Shown: piece by piece, positions 45,045 to 55,035 of the stretch
How the letters are laid out: each line of letters begins with the position of its first letter
How positions within the stretch are numbered: position 1 is the stretch's first letter
Assembly (NCBI RefSeq): GCF_002531575.1
Contig: NZ_NWTI01000006.1
Coordinates: forward strand, 293,812-357,811
Direction of reading: 5' to 3'
Length of the DNA stretch: 64,000 nucleotides
Source of the DNA: Bradyrhizobium sp. Y36
GTDB taxonomy: Bacteria; Pseudomonadota; Alphaproteobacteria; Rhizobiales; Xanthobacteraceae
Translations under genes and position numbers: made by a program
Notes under the pieces: model-generated
Seen by the model: the letters and a program-made list of their open reading frames with translations, nothing else
What the model was told of the DNA's origin: nothing
The model's database searches: none

Positions 45045-46253
45045 ATGATGATCAAACATTTTCTGACGATATGCGCTGCCGCAACAGTCGCTGCGGCGGG
45101 AACCTCGCTCGCTCAGGCTCAGAGCTATCCGGTTCAGCAGGCACCGAGCTACGGTGCCCCGGCCGAATACCGGCCCGGAGACCGCACGCCGAATTTCGAC
45201 GCGCTGGAGGATGACGACGACGCGATGCCGCAGGCCTCGCTGCCGCCGCCCGGTCCGGCCGACGATCCGCGCTATGGCCGCCCCGCGGGCGCGCCCCCGG
45301 TTTACTCGGCGGCCCCGCCGCAGGGTCCGGTGATGTCGCCGGATGATCCGCGTTATGGCCGCCCCGCAGGCGCTCCGGTCTATTCGGCCGCGCCGCCGCA
45401 GGGCCCCGTGATGTCGCCCGACGATCCCCGCTACGGCCGGCCCGCCGGTCCGCCGCCGGTGATCTATGCCAATCGTCCGGGTCAGCAGGGCCAGGCCCCC
45501 GCCGGCGACGGCATGCGTCCGCCGGAGGCCGTCGGTGGTCCCGCCGCGACCGGAACGGTCCAGGCCGGTCAGCCGCCCGTCGGCTCCGATGGCAGGCCGA
45601 TGACGATGGCTGCGCTGCCGCCCGAAGAGCAGCCCGATGCTGCGCCGGTGCAGTTGCCGCCGAACCTGCGCCGCCAGGAGGTCTCGTTCCAGACCAAGGA
45701 GCCCGCCGGCACGCTCGTGGTCGATACCCCCAACACCTATCTCTACTACGTGCTCGGCAATGGCCGTGCGATCCGCTACGGCGTCCGCGTCGGCCGCGAC
45801 GGCTTCACCTGGACCGGCGTGCAGAAGATCACCCGCAAGGCCGAGTGGCCGGATTGGCATCCGCCGACCGAGATGATCGAGCGCCAGCCCTATCTGCCGC
45901 GCTTCATGGCCGGCGGCCCCGGCAATCCGCTCGGCGCCCGCGCGATGTATCTCGGCTCGACCGTCTACCGCATCCACGGCACCAACCAGCCCTCGACGAT
46001 CGGCAAGTTCGTCTCGTCAGGCTGCATCGGCATGCTGAACGAGGACGTCTCGGACCTGTTCGACCGCGTCAAGGTCGGCACCCGCGTCGTCGTGATGCCC
46101 GGTGGCCCGCCGCCGGGAACGGCGACCGCCTCCGCCGCGCCGGCGTCCGGTCCTGCCGCAGGTCCGGCTCCGATGGCCGCCCAGGCTGGCCCGGTTCCGG
46201 GCACGCAGCCGACCGTGGTGCCGCCGCTGCCCGCACCGGTCACCGTGCGCTAA
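45045..46253 (+). CDS. L,D-transpeptidase (YkuD/ErfK family) with tandem repeats
   Basis: 402 residues. Signal peptide MMIKHFLTICAAATVAAAG, cut near AQAQ. Residues 72-140 hold nearly three tandem 26-27-residue units (DDPRYGRPAGAP...YSAAPPQGPVMSP; DNA units at 45261, 45342 and 45420), a flexible Pro/Gly linker. The YkuD domain follows (GTLVVDTPNTYLYYVLGNG) with the catalytic motif YRIHGTNQPSTIGKFVSSG then CIGM. The enzyme makes 3-3 cross-links or anchors proteins to peptidoglycan in the periplasm. A strong hairpin terminator follows. Confidence 0.92.
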   Translation: MMIKHFLTICAAATVAAAGTSLAQAQSYPVQQAPSYGAPAEYRPGDRTPNFDALEDDDDAMPQASLPPPGPADDPRYGRPAGAPPVYSAAPPQGPVMSPDDPRYGRPAGAPVYSAAPPQGPVMSPDDPRYGRPAGPPPVIYANRPGQQGQAPAGDGMRPPEAVGGPAATGTVQAGQPPVGSDGRPMTMAALPPEEQPDAAPVQLPPNLRRQEVSFQTKEPAGTLVVDTPNTYLYYVLGNGRAIRYGVRVGRDGFTWTGVQKITRKAEWPDWHPPTEMIERQPYLPRFMAGGPGNPLGARAMYLGSTVYRIHGTNQPSTIGKFVSSGCIGMLNEDVSDLFDRVKVGTRVVVMPGGPPPGTATASAAPASGPAAGPAPMAAQAGPVPGTQPTVVPPLPAPVTVR

Positions 46254-46280
46254 GCGCTTCGAACCAGATCAAATTGCGAA

Positions 46281-46305
46281 GGGCGTGCCGTCGGCACGCC
46301 CTTTT
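46281..46305 (+). terminator. Rho-independent terminator
   Basis: GGGCGTGCCG / TCGGCACGCCC stem (one long arm pair with a tiny loop) followed by TTTT at 46302-46305, 27 bp after the transpeptidase stop. It stands between two convergent genes, just before the end of the dehydrogenase gene. Confidence 0.85.
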
Positions 46306-46309
46306 CGTA

Positions 46310-47272
46310 TCAAGCCAGCTTGCGCGGCAGCTCGCCGCCCTTGGTGAAGGCATCGATCGCCTCGACCATCTGGCCGTAATGGATGCGAAGGCCGTCCCTG
46401 GTGGCGTAGCCGAGATGCGGCGTCAGCACGAGATTGTCGAGCTTGCGGAAGGGATGGTCGACCGGCAGCGGCTCGACCGCGAACACGTCGATGCCGGCGC
46501 CCGCGATCCTGCGCTGCTGCAACGCCTCCAGCAGCGCCTGCTCGTCCACGATCGGCCCGCGCGCGGTATTGACGAGGAACGCCGTCGGCTTCATCCGCGC
46601 CAGATCGGCAGCGCCAACCAGCCCGCGCGAGCGCTCGCTCAGCACCACATGGATGGTGACGATGTCGGCCTTGGCGAACAGCTCCTCCTTGGTGGCGTAG
46701 CCGACGCCAGCCGCCGCGCACTTCTCCGGCGTCAGGTTCGGGCTCCAGGCGATCACGTTCATGCCGAACGCTTTCGCGATCCCGGCCATCTTGCTGCCGA
46801 GCTTGCCGAGCCCGAGGATGCCGAGCGTGAGCCCTTCGATCTCGACGCCGGCAAAGGTCTGCCAGGCTTCGCCCGCATGCATGCGCGCGTTCTCGCGGCC
46901 GATGCCGCGGGTCAGCTCCAGGATCAGGCCCATGGTCAGCGGCGCCGTGGGATCGCGCGAATATTGCGTGCCGCCGACGGCGATGCCGCGCGCCTTGGCG
47001 GCTTCCATGTCGATGGCGGCGTTGCGCATGCCGGAGGTCAAGAGCAGCTTCAGCTTCGGCAAGCTCTCGAACAGGCTGTTCGGAAATGCGGTGCGCTCGC
47101 GCATCGCACAGATGATCTCGACGTCGGCCAGCGCGCTGGCCGCGGCCCGCTCCGAGGCAAAGGGATGGCTGAACACGGTGACATCGACACGGTCGGACAG
47201 CTTCTGCCAATCGGCGACGTCGAGGGCGAGGTTGAAATAGTCGTCGAGAATTGCACAGCGCAGCCGGCTCAT
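46310..47272 (-). CDS. D-2-hydroxyacid dehydrogenase, SerA-like
   Basis: 320 residues. The NAD site is LGILGLGKLGSKMAGIA (about residue 150), followed by the catalytic Arg in NTARGPIVDEQALLEAL, Glu in IDVFAVEPLP and His in LVLTPHLGYATRDGL. Reduces 2-oxo acids or oxidises D-2-hydroxy acids; the exact substrate is unclear. It lacks the ACT domain of true phosphoglycerate dehydrogenases, so serine synthesis is unlikely. Start MSRLRCAILDDY. Confidence 0.9.
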   Translation of the reverse strand: MSRLRCAILDDYFNLALDVADWQKLSDRVDVTVFSHPFASERAAASALADVEIICAMRERTAFPNSLFESLPKLKLLLTSGMRNAAIDMEAAKARGIAVGGTQYSRDPTAPLTMGLILELTRGIGRENARMHAGEAWQTFAGVEIEGLTLGILGLGKLGSKMAGIAKAFGMNVIAWSPNLTPEKCAAAGVGYATKEELFAKADIVTIHVVLSERSRGLVGAADLARMKPTAFLVNTARGPIVDEQALLEALQQRRIAGAGIDVFAVEPLPVDHPFRKLDNLVLTPHLGYATRDGLRIHYGQMVEAIDAFTKGGELPRKLA

Positions 47273-47403
47273 CAGCGTTCATCCATGGCGAGAGGTGAGG
47301 GCGCCAGGCGAGCGCCATCGTCGGAACCTAAGCCATGGTTGCGCGCAATCGCGCCAGCGCGCAAGCAGCTCGCGTCTTCAAAAATCCGATAGCGGGGAGG
47401 GGC

Positions 47404-47619
47404 TCAGAGATCGCGCGGCTTCAGCCGGATTGGCGCATCCATGCCATGTTTGGCGCGCCAGGCGGGGCCGGGGCCGCGCATGTAGTGCAGCTCGGGCCGG
47501 TAGGGATTGAAGGCGGTGGCGAAGAAGCCCCTCCAGAAGCCCTTGATCTCCGAGAGGAGCGCGGAGGTGCCGCCGGCTTCTGCCGGAACAGGAAGGGAAT
47601 GGGTCTCGATCAGAGCCAT
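47404..47619 (-). CDS. Small hypothetical protein (71 aa)
   Basis: Short protein (METHS-type start MALIETHSLPVPAEAGG; WRGFFATAFNPYRPELHYMR; ending IRLKPRDL), rich in aromatic residues in the middle and not hydrophobic enough for a membrane segment. I do not recognise it. No clear ribosome site before the ATG at 47619. It lies alone between the dehydrogenase and the divergent EttA gene. Confidence 0.55.
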   Translation of the reverse strand: MALIETHSLPVPAEAGGTSALLSEIKGFWRGFFATAFNPYRPELHYMRGPGPAWRAKHGMDAPIRLKPRDL

Positions 47620-47853
47620 GACGCTGTCTCGCTGTGCTCCCGTTCGTTCTGACCGGGTGGCGCTGTTTCCGCGCGAGACCGAGCTTTCGGCCTGATTGAT
47701 TAAAAGATGGTTTCAATTGTCCGGATCGGTGGCCGGATGGTGTCCGTCCCGTATTCATCCGTGGTGAACGGACGGAAAACGTTGCCCTTTGGGGGCGGGA
47801 TCGCTACATCGGCGGCAAAGCAAATTTCCTCAAATCGAAGGTTTTCGGGACCG

Positions 47854-49503
<1,650 letters not shown>

Positions 49504-49510
49504 TGGCGGC

Positions 49511-50737
49511 ATGATGCGGCGGGCGCTCATCGCTGCGGTGATCGTCGTCACCTGTGGCTGGTCGTCCGCCCGCGCCGCCGACGCCGCCTTCACGCAATTC
49601 ATCGGCTCGCTCTGGCCGGAGGCGCAGGCCGAAGGCGTCTCGCGGGCGACGTTCGAGCGAGAGACGCGCGGGCTCGAGCCGGATTACAAGCTGCCCGATT
49701 TGATCCTGCCCGGACGGCCCGCGCTAGGTGCGCCGTCGCAGGCCGAGTTCGTGCAGGTGCCGGCGGATTACGTCAAGGAAGCCTCGATCGCGCGGCTGGC
49801 GGGCGAGGGACAGCGTCTGCTGCAGAAATATCGCGGCTCGCTCGGCGAGATCGAAAAGAAGTCCGGCGTGCCGGCGACCGTGATGCTCGCGATCTGGGGC
49901 CGCGAGACCGATTACGGCCGCTACACGCTGCCTTACGATCTCGTCCGCGTGTTGGCGACGCAGGCCTATGTCGGGCGGCGCAAGGATCAATACCGCACCG
50001 AGTTCATCCTGGCGCTGAAGATCCTCGGCGAGGGCGTGGTGACGCGCAAGGACCTGCGCTCGTCCTGGGCGGGCGCGACGGGGCTCACGCAGTTCCTGCC
50101 GTCCGAATATTACAAGCACGGCGTCGATTTCGACGGCGACGGCCGCATCGACATCTGGCACTCGGTGCCGGATGCGCTGGCATCAGCCGCGCAGCAGCTC
50201 GTCAACAAAGGCTGGCAGAGCGGCGTACGCTGGGCCTACGAGGTGCAGGCGCCGGCGAAGGTCGATTGCACCAGTGGCGTGCCCGAGGTGACGAAGCCGA
50301 TCGGGCAGTGGCTGCGCGAAGGTTTTGTCCCGGTGCGGGGGCAGAAGCTGAGTGCCACTGAACAGGCGCAGCCTGCCTCGCTGTTGCAGCCGGAGGGGAT
50401 CTACGGCCCGTCGTTTCTGACCACCAAGAACTACTTCGTCATCAAGGAGTATAATTTCTCCGACCTCTACGTGCTGTTCGTCGGCCACCTTGCCGACCGC
50501 ATGACGAGCCCGCTGCCGTTCGCGACGCCGTGGGCGGCCTCGAAGCAGCTGCGCACCAAGGATGTCGAGACCATGCAGCGCGGGCTCACGCGCGTCGGGC
50601 TCTACAAGGACAAGATCGACGGCAAGGCCGGCATGCAGACGCGCGCCGCACTGGGCGCCTATCAGAAGTCGGCTGGCCTCAAGGTCGATTGCTGGCCGAG
50701 CGAGGAGGTGCTGCGCTCGATCCAGGCGGCGCGGTAG
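49511..50737 (+). CDS. Lytic murein transglycosylase (MltB-like) with PG-binding domain
   Basis: 408 residues, secreted to the periplasm (signal MMRRALIAAVIVVTCGWSS, cut near ARAA). The SLT_2 catalytic domain spans about 25-320 with the acid Glu in LAIWGRETDYGRY and the motif WAGATGLTQFLPSEYYKHG. The last 65 residues form a peptidoglycan-binding domain (MQRGLTRVGLYKDKIDGKAG). It cleaves glycan strands to 1,6-anhydro ends. Very close to ettA (7 bp), though the functions are not obviously linked. Confidence 0.93.
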   Translation: MMRRALIAAVIVVTCGWSSARAADAAFTQFIGSLWPEAQAEGVSRATFERETRGLEPDYKLPDLILPGRPALGAPSQAEFVQVPADYVKEASIARLAGEGQRLLQKYRGSLGEIEKKSGVPATVMLAIWGRETDYGRYTLPYDLVRVLATQAYVGRRKDQYRTEFILALKILGEGVVTRKDLRSSWAGATGLTQFLPSEYYKHGVDFDGDGRIDIWHSVPDALASAAQQLVNKGWQSGVRWAYEVQAPAKVDCTSGVPEVTKPIGQWLREGFVPVRGQKLSATEQAQPASLLQPEGIYGPSFLTTKNYFVIKEYNFSDLYVLFVGHLADRMTSPLPFATPWAASKQLRTKDVETMQRGLTRVGLYKDKIDGKAGMQTRAALGAYQKSAGLKVDCWPSEEVLRSIQAAR

Positions 50738-50751
50738 CGCGGCAAAACAAA

Positions 50752-50780
50752 AAGCCCGGCCGAGGGTCTCGGCCGGGCTT
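50752..50780 (-). terminator. Rho-independent terminator, mainly for the minus strand
   Basis: AAGCCCGGCCGAG - GGT - CTCGGCCGGGCTT, a perfect 13-bp stem. Read on the minus strand it is followed by TTTGTTTTG, a good T-rich tail, so it ends the small secreted protein gene at 50815. From the other side it may also stop the transglycosylase transcript. Confidence 0.85.
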
Positions 50781-50814
50781 CGATCGCGGCGCTTGCGAGC
50801 GCCGTGCGATCAGA

Positions 50815-51096
50815 TCAGTAGCAGACGCGAACCGGGCGAACGACCCAGCCATAGCCGTCCCAGTAACGCTGGCGCTGCCAGTAGCAGGGCGCGGGCGGCG
50901 GGGGCTCGGCAACGTAAACCGGGCCGCCATAGGCCGGACGGCTCGACGCGATCGCGCCGCCGACGATGGCGCCGCCGATCAGGCCGGCCGCAATGCCGGC
51001 GCCGACGCCGTCATGGGCCTTCGCGGACGGAGTGGCGGTCACCAGCGAACCGGCGACCGTCGCAACCGTGAGGGCGGCAACTAGAGTCTTCTTCAT
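50815..51096 (-). CDS. Small secreted Gly-zipper protein, paralogue A
   Basis: 93 residues. Signal peptide MKKTLVAALTVATVAGSLV, cut near AKA. A glycine-zipper-like stretch follows (GVGAGIAAGLIGGAIVGGAI), then a Pro-rich linker and an aromatic C-terminal end PCYWQRQRYWDGYGWVVRP with VRVCY. It shares this layout and end with the neighbour at 51337. Function unknown; probably periplasmic or outer-membrane associated. Confidence 0.82.
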   Translation of the reverse strand: MKKTLVAALTVATVAGSLVTATPSAKAHDGVGAGIAAGLIGGAIVGGAIASSRPAYGGPVYVAEPPPPAPCYWQRQRYWDGYGWVVRPVRVCY

Positions 51097-51336
51097 GCTC
51101 AGGGCTCTCCTGGGAGATGGGTTCCTCTTGTTAGAGGCGCCCGGGTTTCAAAGGTTCACGCACACGCTGATGGAATTGGCCGTGCAGCTAGGAAGCGCGC
51201 AATTGGTCAACCCACGGTAAACGCACACGGAGCTGTGACGAGAAAAAGCGGTCTTTTTCGGGCCCTACGATGAACGGCGCATCCGTAGTGAACCGGTCCA
51301 GCTCAAGCGGTCGCGTTGAACCGGTTCGAGGGCGCG

Positions 51337-51660
51337 TCAGCCACAGACCCTGACGCGGCGGACGCGCCAGCCATAGCCGTCCCAGAAGCGCTGCTTCTGC
51401 CAGACGCAGCCGCCGCCGTAATAGCCGTCTGCGACATAGCCGGGAGCCGGCGCGTAATAGCGGGGCGGGTAGTAGCCGGGTTCGTAATAGCCCGGACCGG
51501 GTCCGTAATAATACGGAGAGGCCAGCGCGCCGCCGACGATGGCGCCGCCGATGATTCCAGCCGCAACGCCTGCCGCGACGCCGCGCTGCGCATGAGCCGG
51601 CGTTCCGGCCGCAACGGCCAAGGCAGCGACGGCGGTGACCGTCAGGAGCAGTTTCTTCAT
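51337..51660 (-). CDS. Small secreted Gly-zipper protein, paralogue B
   Basis: 107 residues. Signal peptide MKKLLLTVTAVAALAVAAG, cut near AHAQ. Same layout as paralogue A: Gly-zipper (GVAAGVAAGIIGGAIVGGAL), a Tyr/Pro/Gly-rich linker (YYYGPGPGYYEPGYYPP) and the end CVWQKQRFWDGYGWRVRRV. The start at 51660 is set by the signal peptide; the frame opens 48 codons earlier. The two genes lie 240 bp apart on one strand, a tandem duplication with divergence of the linker. Confidence 0.82.
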   Translation of the reverse strand: MKKLLLTVTAVAALAVAAGTPAHAQRGVAAGVAAGIIGGAIVGGALASPYYYGPGPGYYEPGYYPPRYYAPAPGYVADGYYGGGCVWQKQRFWDGYGWRVRRVRVCG

Positions 51661-51796
51661 TGCATTGACCTTTCGTACAAGCACGCGGGAACTCTTTGGG
51701 AACAGAGTTCCATACTTCGCTTGAATGATCAATGAACGGCACCTTTGCCGGGCGCGACCAATGAATAGGGACCGCAGCTCCGCCAGGGAGGTGAGG

Positions 51797-52084
51797 ATGG
51801 GCAACGCAGTGATAAATGCATTGATCGCCGTCGGGATCGTCTCTGCGATCGGTTATGGCTGGTTGACCCACCTCCAGAACCGCGGTCGGCGCTCGCGCGC
51901 CGGGGCGGGCGGGGACGGCGGAAGCAGCAGCAGCGACACCGGGACGAGTGACGGCTTCTCGCTGGGGAGCTGGTTTTCCAATGACAGTTCCGGAAGCTCG
52001 GGCGACGGCGGCAGTTGCTCCAGCAGCGATAGCGGCAGCAGCGGCGGCGATTGCGGAGGCGGCGGTGGGGGAGGCGGCGATTAG
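51797..52084 (+). CDS. Small Ser/Gly-rich single-pass membrane protein
   Basis: 95 residues. One N-terminal hydrophobic segment (VINALIAVGIVSAIGYGWL) then a low-complexity tail of Ser, Gly and Asp ending in GGDCGGGGGGGGD. GGGAGGTGAGG directly precedes the ATG at 51797, a strong ribosome site. The poly-Gly end resembles small proteins in other bacteria of unknown role. It is upstream of bfd but separated by 161 bp with an iron-box-like site, so not in its operon. Confidence 0.72.
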   Translation: MGNAVINALIAVGIVSAIGYGWLTHLQNRGRRSRAGAGGDGGSSSSDTGTSDGFSLGSWFSNDSSGSSGDGGSCSSSDSGSSGGDCGGGGGGGGD

Positions 52085-52119
52085 ATCCCCTCAAATCTTG
52101 ATCCAGCGCAACGCTGAGA

Positions 52120-52136
52120 TTTAGGGCCGTTCTAGG
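52120..52136 (+). promoter_or_regulatory. Degenerate Irr box (iron control element) before bfd
   Basis: TTTAGGGCCGTTCTAGG matches the ICE pattern TTTAGAA-N3-TTCTAAA at 10 of 14 defined bases. It is 110 bp before the bfd start. In Bradyrhizobium such sites are bound by Irr under iron limitation to repress storage genes; binding here is inferred. Confidence 0.5.
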
Positions 52137-52245
52137 CTGCTTTCGGGCCAGTTTGGAATAGCTTCAAATACCGCTTTTTCCTTTTGCATCCGGCCGGCCC
52201 GTTGAATATCGCTGATGGTGCATCACCGAAGGGCCTGCCGCTTCC

Positions 52246-52518
52246 ATGATCGTTTGTTCCTGTAACGTGCTGAGCGATGACGACATCCGCACCGCCGTCG
52301 CCGAGTCCGACGACGCCGTGCGCCATGCCAAGCAGGTCTATGGATGCCTCGGCTGCAGCGCCGAATGCGGCCGCTGTGCGCGGACGATCAAGACCATCAT
52401 CGACGAGGCCCTTGGCCCCTGCGCCCAGTCCTGCTGCACCGGCTGCCCGCACAACCACACCGTAGCCGCCAATGACGCGGCGGCCGAGCCCGCCCAGTTC
52501 GCCCTCGCGGCCTGCTGA
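52246..52518 (+). CDS. bfd: Bacterioferritin-associated ferredoxin
   Basis: 90-residue [2Fe-2S] protein that reduces the ferric core of bacterioferritin to release iron. The four cluster cysteines are in MIVCSCNVLSDDDI (CxC) and YGCLGCSAECGRC. After the usual ~65 residues there is an extra Cys-rich tail (GPCAQSCCTGCPHNH), longer than in E. coli. It stands 132 bp before the bacterioferritin gene, its functional partner, each with its own iron-box-like element. Confidence 0.93.
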   Translation: MIVCSCNVLSDDDIRTAVAESDDAVRHAKQVYGCLGCSAECGRCARTIKTIIDEALGPCAQSCCTGCPHNHTVAANDAAAEPAQFALAAC

Positions 52519-52592
52519 CATCGTCCGCCTGCCTGGCTGAGCTTTTCCCCGGCTGCGTCTCGGTAGCCAGTTGCCCTCATTCGTAAACTGAC

Positions 52593-52607
52593 TTAGAAGC
52601 GTTCTAA
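52593..52607 (+). promoter_or_regulatory. Irr box (iron control element) before bfr
   Basis: TTAGAA-GCG-TTCTAA is a perfect 6-bp inverted repeat, matching the Irr/ICE consensus TTTAGAA-N3-TTCTAAA except for the outermost T on the left. It is 43 bp before the bacterioferritin start, well placed to block transcription. Bacterioferritin is an established Irr target in Bradyrhizobium. Confidence 0.8.
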
Positions 52608-52650
52608 ACTCGGTTGGGTCCGATTTGGGCTGCAAGAGCTGGAGTGAATC

Positions 52651-53139
52651 ATGCAGGGCGACGCAAAAGTTATCGACTATCTCAACAAGGCGTTGCGTCA
52701 CGAGCTGACTGCGATCAACCAGTACTGGCTGCACTACCGCTTCCTCGACAATTGGGGTCTCCTCGACATGGCCAAGGTCTGGCGCAAGGAGTCCATTGAG
52801 GAGATGGAGCATGCCGACAAGCTCACCGCGCGCATCCTGTTCCTCGACGGCTTCCCGAACATGCAGGTGCTCGATCCCCTGCGCATCGGCCAGAACGTCA
52901 AGGAGATCATCGAGTGCGATCTCGCTGCCGAGATGAGCGCGCGGGCGCTCTACCAGGAAGCGGCGACCTACTGCCACGGCGCCAAGGACTACGTCACGCG
53001 TGACCTGTTCGAGAAGCTGATGAGCGACGAGGAGCATCACATCGACTTCCTCGAAACCCAGCTCGATTTGATCGGCCGCATCGGCCTCGAGCTCTACACC
53101 CAGAAGCACGTCGGCGGGCTCGAGGGCGAGGGGCACTAA
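52651..53139 (+). CDS. bfr: Bacterioferritin
   Basis: 162-residue iron-storage protein forming a 24-subunit shell. Ferroxidase residues are present: Glu in [13 protein letters not shown], Glu and His in [11 protein letters not shown], Glu in [12 protein letters not shown], Glu and His in [11 protein letters not shown]. The heme-ligand Met is the one in EEMEHADK. A plain ribosome site GGAG lies before the ATG. It is probably repressed by Irr when iron is low, through the palindrome at 52593. Confidence 0.95.
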   Translation: MQGDAKVIDYLNKALRHELTAINQYWLHYRFLDNWGLLDMAKVWRKESIEEMEHADKLTARILFLDGFPNMQVLDPLRIGQNVKEIIECDLAAEMSARALYQEAATYCHGAKDYVTRDLFEKLMSDEEHHIDFLETQLDLIGRIGLELYTQKHVGGLEGEGH

Positions 53140-53149
53140 GCGCGGGCCT

Positions 53150-53255
53150 CTAGAGCCATTTCCGTTCCGATGGAATCGGAACGGGGCTCTAGACTCTGGT
53201 TTTGACGCGTTTTCTTGACGCGAACCGGTACCCACTTCGCTCGAAAACGCTCTAA
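53150..53255. repeat. RIME-like intergenic repeat
   Basis: A perfect hairpin CCGTTCCGAT-GGA-ATCGGAACGG (53162-53184) flanked by CTCTAGAGCC / GGGGCTCTAG, followed by TTTTGACGCGTTTTC and GAAAACGCTCTA. This arrangement recalls repeats scattered through alphaproteobacterial genomes. The rest of the gap to 53443 holds fragments of other repeats (GTCCCTGCGAACGCAGGGAT; GGTCCCGGATCTGCGC) and no gene. Confidence 0.75.
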
Positions 53256-53443
53256 CGCCGCCACTCACTCCGCCGTCGTCCCTGCGAACGCAGGGATCCA
53301 GACTGCGGAATCTACCCGTGGCATGACGTGGCAGGTACCGCGGGGCAAACTGCGTCCTGTGACTATCGGTCCCGGATCTGCGCGCGCTCAGGGCACGCTT
53401 GTCCGGGACGACACTGTGATTGCCGCGCCAGCTACGGCACCAC

Positions 53444-54082
53444 CTACAACTGCGTCTTGTAGATTTCTTCCACGGTCTCCTGGCTTGCCGGCTCGCCGAG
53501 GCCGGTCTGGTCGTGAATGACCGTGACGATGCTCGGCATCACCGAGCGCTGCACTTTCTCCGACGACCATAGCTTCGAGCGCATCAGCGCCTTGCCGCAG
53601 TGGAAATAGACTTCGCCGACGGCGAGGTTCAGCACCGCGCGCGGCGGCTTGCCGAACTCGACCATGGAGGCGAGCAGATCCGGATCGGCCGACAGCGTGC
53701 CGCGTCCGCCGACGCGCAGCGTCTCGTCGATGCCGGGGACGAAGAACAGCAGCTGCACGAAGCCCGAGCCTTCGACGACGTTGCGAAAGCTGTCGATCCG
53801 GTTGTTGCCGGAGCGGTCGGGCATCAGCAGCTGGTTGGGGCCGGCGACACGGACGAAGCCGATGCCGCCGCCGCGCGGCGAGGCGTCGACGCTTCCGTCC
53901 GCGCCCGACGTCGCGAGCACGCAGAACGGCGACATCTCGATGAACTTCTTCGCATGCGCGTCGATCGCGGGACGCGCTTTCGCGATCACGCGCGGGCTCG
54001 GCTTGGCATAGATGGAAGCGAGGTCTTCGGCGCACAGATCGGTCACGAGAGGCTCCCTGATTGGACGTGTCGAGACTATCAT
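53444..54082 (-). CDS. Pyridoxamine 5'-phosphate oxidase family flavoprotein
   Basis: 212 residues, the FMN-binding split-barrel fold of the MSMEG_1061-type PPOX group. Key stretches: FCVLATSGADGSVDASPRGG, LLMPDRSGNNRIDSFRNVV and NLAVGEVYFHCGKALMRSK. Such proteins bind FMN or F420 and act as small reductases or oxidases; they do not make PLP. The start overlaps the stop of the DoxX gene (ATGA, 54079-54082), so the two are translationally coupled. Confidence 0.88.
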   Translation of the reverse strand: MIVSTRPIREPLVTDLCAEDLASIYAKPSPRVIAKARPAIDAHAKKFIEMSPFCVLATSGADGSVDASPRGGGIGFVRVAGPNQLLMPDRSGNNRIDSFRNVVEGSGFVQLLFFVPGIDETLRVGGRGTLSADPDLLASMVEFGKPPRAVLNLAVGEVYFHCGKALMRSKLWSSEKVQRSVMPSIVTVIHDQTGLGEPASQETVEEIYKTQL

Positions 54083-54537
54083 CCTTCGCTCCGGCCGCTA
54101 TCCCCCTTGCCGCGCCGTCCCGGCCAGTCGATGACGCCGGAGCAGTACAGCGCCCACCAGATCAGCACGGGTTGAAGCATCAGTCGCGGCCCATGATAAA
54201 GCCAGCTGTTGGGGATCGGCGGAAGGTCGATGCCCTCCAGGGCGTGCTTGATGTTCGCCGGCCAGACGCAAAGCGCATAGAGCGCGAAAGCCACCCCCGC
54301 CCACCAGCGTAGCGGTTTCGTCAACAACGCGATAGCGCCTGCGATTTCGCAGACTCCGGTGACGAGGATGACCTGCGTCGCAAACGGAACCCAGGACGGC
54401 GTGATCGCGAGCAGCTTCTCCGGGGCCATCAGATGCGCGACGCCGGCTGCGATGTAGAACGCCGCCATTACGAAGCGCATCACCGCGCGTGTTCGGTCGC
54501 TTGCGGAGGCCATCGCTCCAACTACCACGCGCGGCAT
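54079..54537 (-). CDS. DoxX-family membrane protein
   Basis: 152 residues with four hydrophobic segments (FVMAAFYIAAGVAHLM; FATQVILVTGVCEIAGAIAL; WWAGVAFALYALCVWPANI; LQPVLIWWALYCSGVI), the DoxX pattern. Alternative start MASASDRTR at 54513. Members take part in quinone or thiol redox systems; the role here is open. Its stop overlaps the start of the PPOX flavoprotein gene, which suggests a redox pair. Confidence 0.88.
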   Translation of the reverse strand: MPRVVVGAMASASDRTRAVMRFVMAAFYIAAGVAHLMAPEKLLAITPSWVPFATQVILVTGVCEIAGAIALLTKPLRWWAGVAFALYALCVWPANIKHALEGIDLPPIPNSWLYHGPRLMLQPVLIWWALYCSGVIDWPGRRGKGDSGRSEG

Positions 54538-54555
54538 TGGCGTGCCATCGCGCGG

Positions 54556-54909
54556 CTAGACCGCATCCGCCGGCACGAAGCAGCTGATGATGATGGCGCC
54601 GCGGTGATGGACATACCACACCTCGGCCTGGCCGACCGGATTGCCGCGATCGCGGATGATGGCGCGCTCGGGCACCTCCATCCATTGCCCCTCGATCGGC
54701 ACCCAATAGCTGCCCGCGCGCACGTCGTAGTCGGTGCGATGGCCGTCGGAGATGTCGCAGCAGGGCACGCCGTTCGGCGCGATCACGCTCTTGAACCAGG
54801 CGCGGATGTCGGGCGGGACGTGATCATATTGCCCGTTGTCGAACGCGAACGCCGCGCTCGACAGCGCCGTCATCGCGACCAGCCAAGCGCACAGTGCGAG
54901 CCTTCGCAT
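54556..54909 (-). CDS. Small exported hypothetical protein (117 aa)
   Basis: Signal peptide MRRLALCAWLVAMTALSSA, cut near AFA (residue 22). The mature part has a Cys pair in APNGVPCCDISDGHRTDYD and ends AEVWYVHHRGAIIISCFVP, so a disulfide-stabilised periplasmic domain is likely. Not recognised. It is 18 bp before the DoxX gene on the same strand and may be in the same transcript. Confidence 0.75.
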   Translation of the reverse strand: MRRLALCAWLVAMTALSSAAFAFDNGQYDHVPPDIRAWFKSVIAPNGVPCCDISDGHRTDYDVRAGSYWVPIEGQWMEVPERAIIRDRGNPVGQAEVWYVHHRGAIIISCFVPADAV

Positions 54910-55035
54910 GCGATCCTCCGCCGCATTCCGATTCGTATCGTTGATGCGATTAAGCCCGAGCTGTCAGCGCATTGCATGCTCAAATAATATGCGCGCGCGA
55001 GAGGCGGCGCATGATGCGTTGCGGTATGATCCTCG

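Noticed and set aside
45261..45465. Regular 78-81-bp repeats that might suggest a CRISPR or satellite array
   Set aside because: They are multiples of three in frame within the transpeptidase gene and encode Pro/Gly linker units; no spacers exist.
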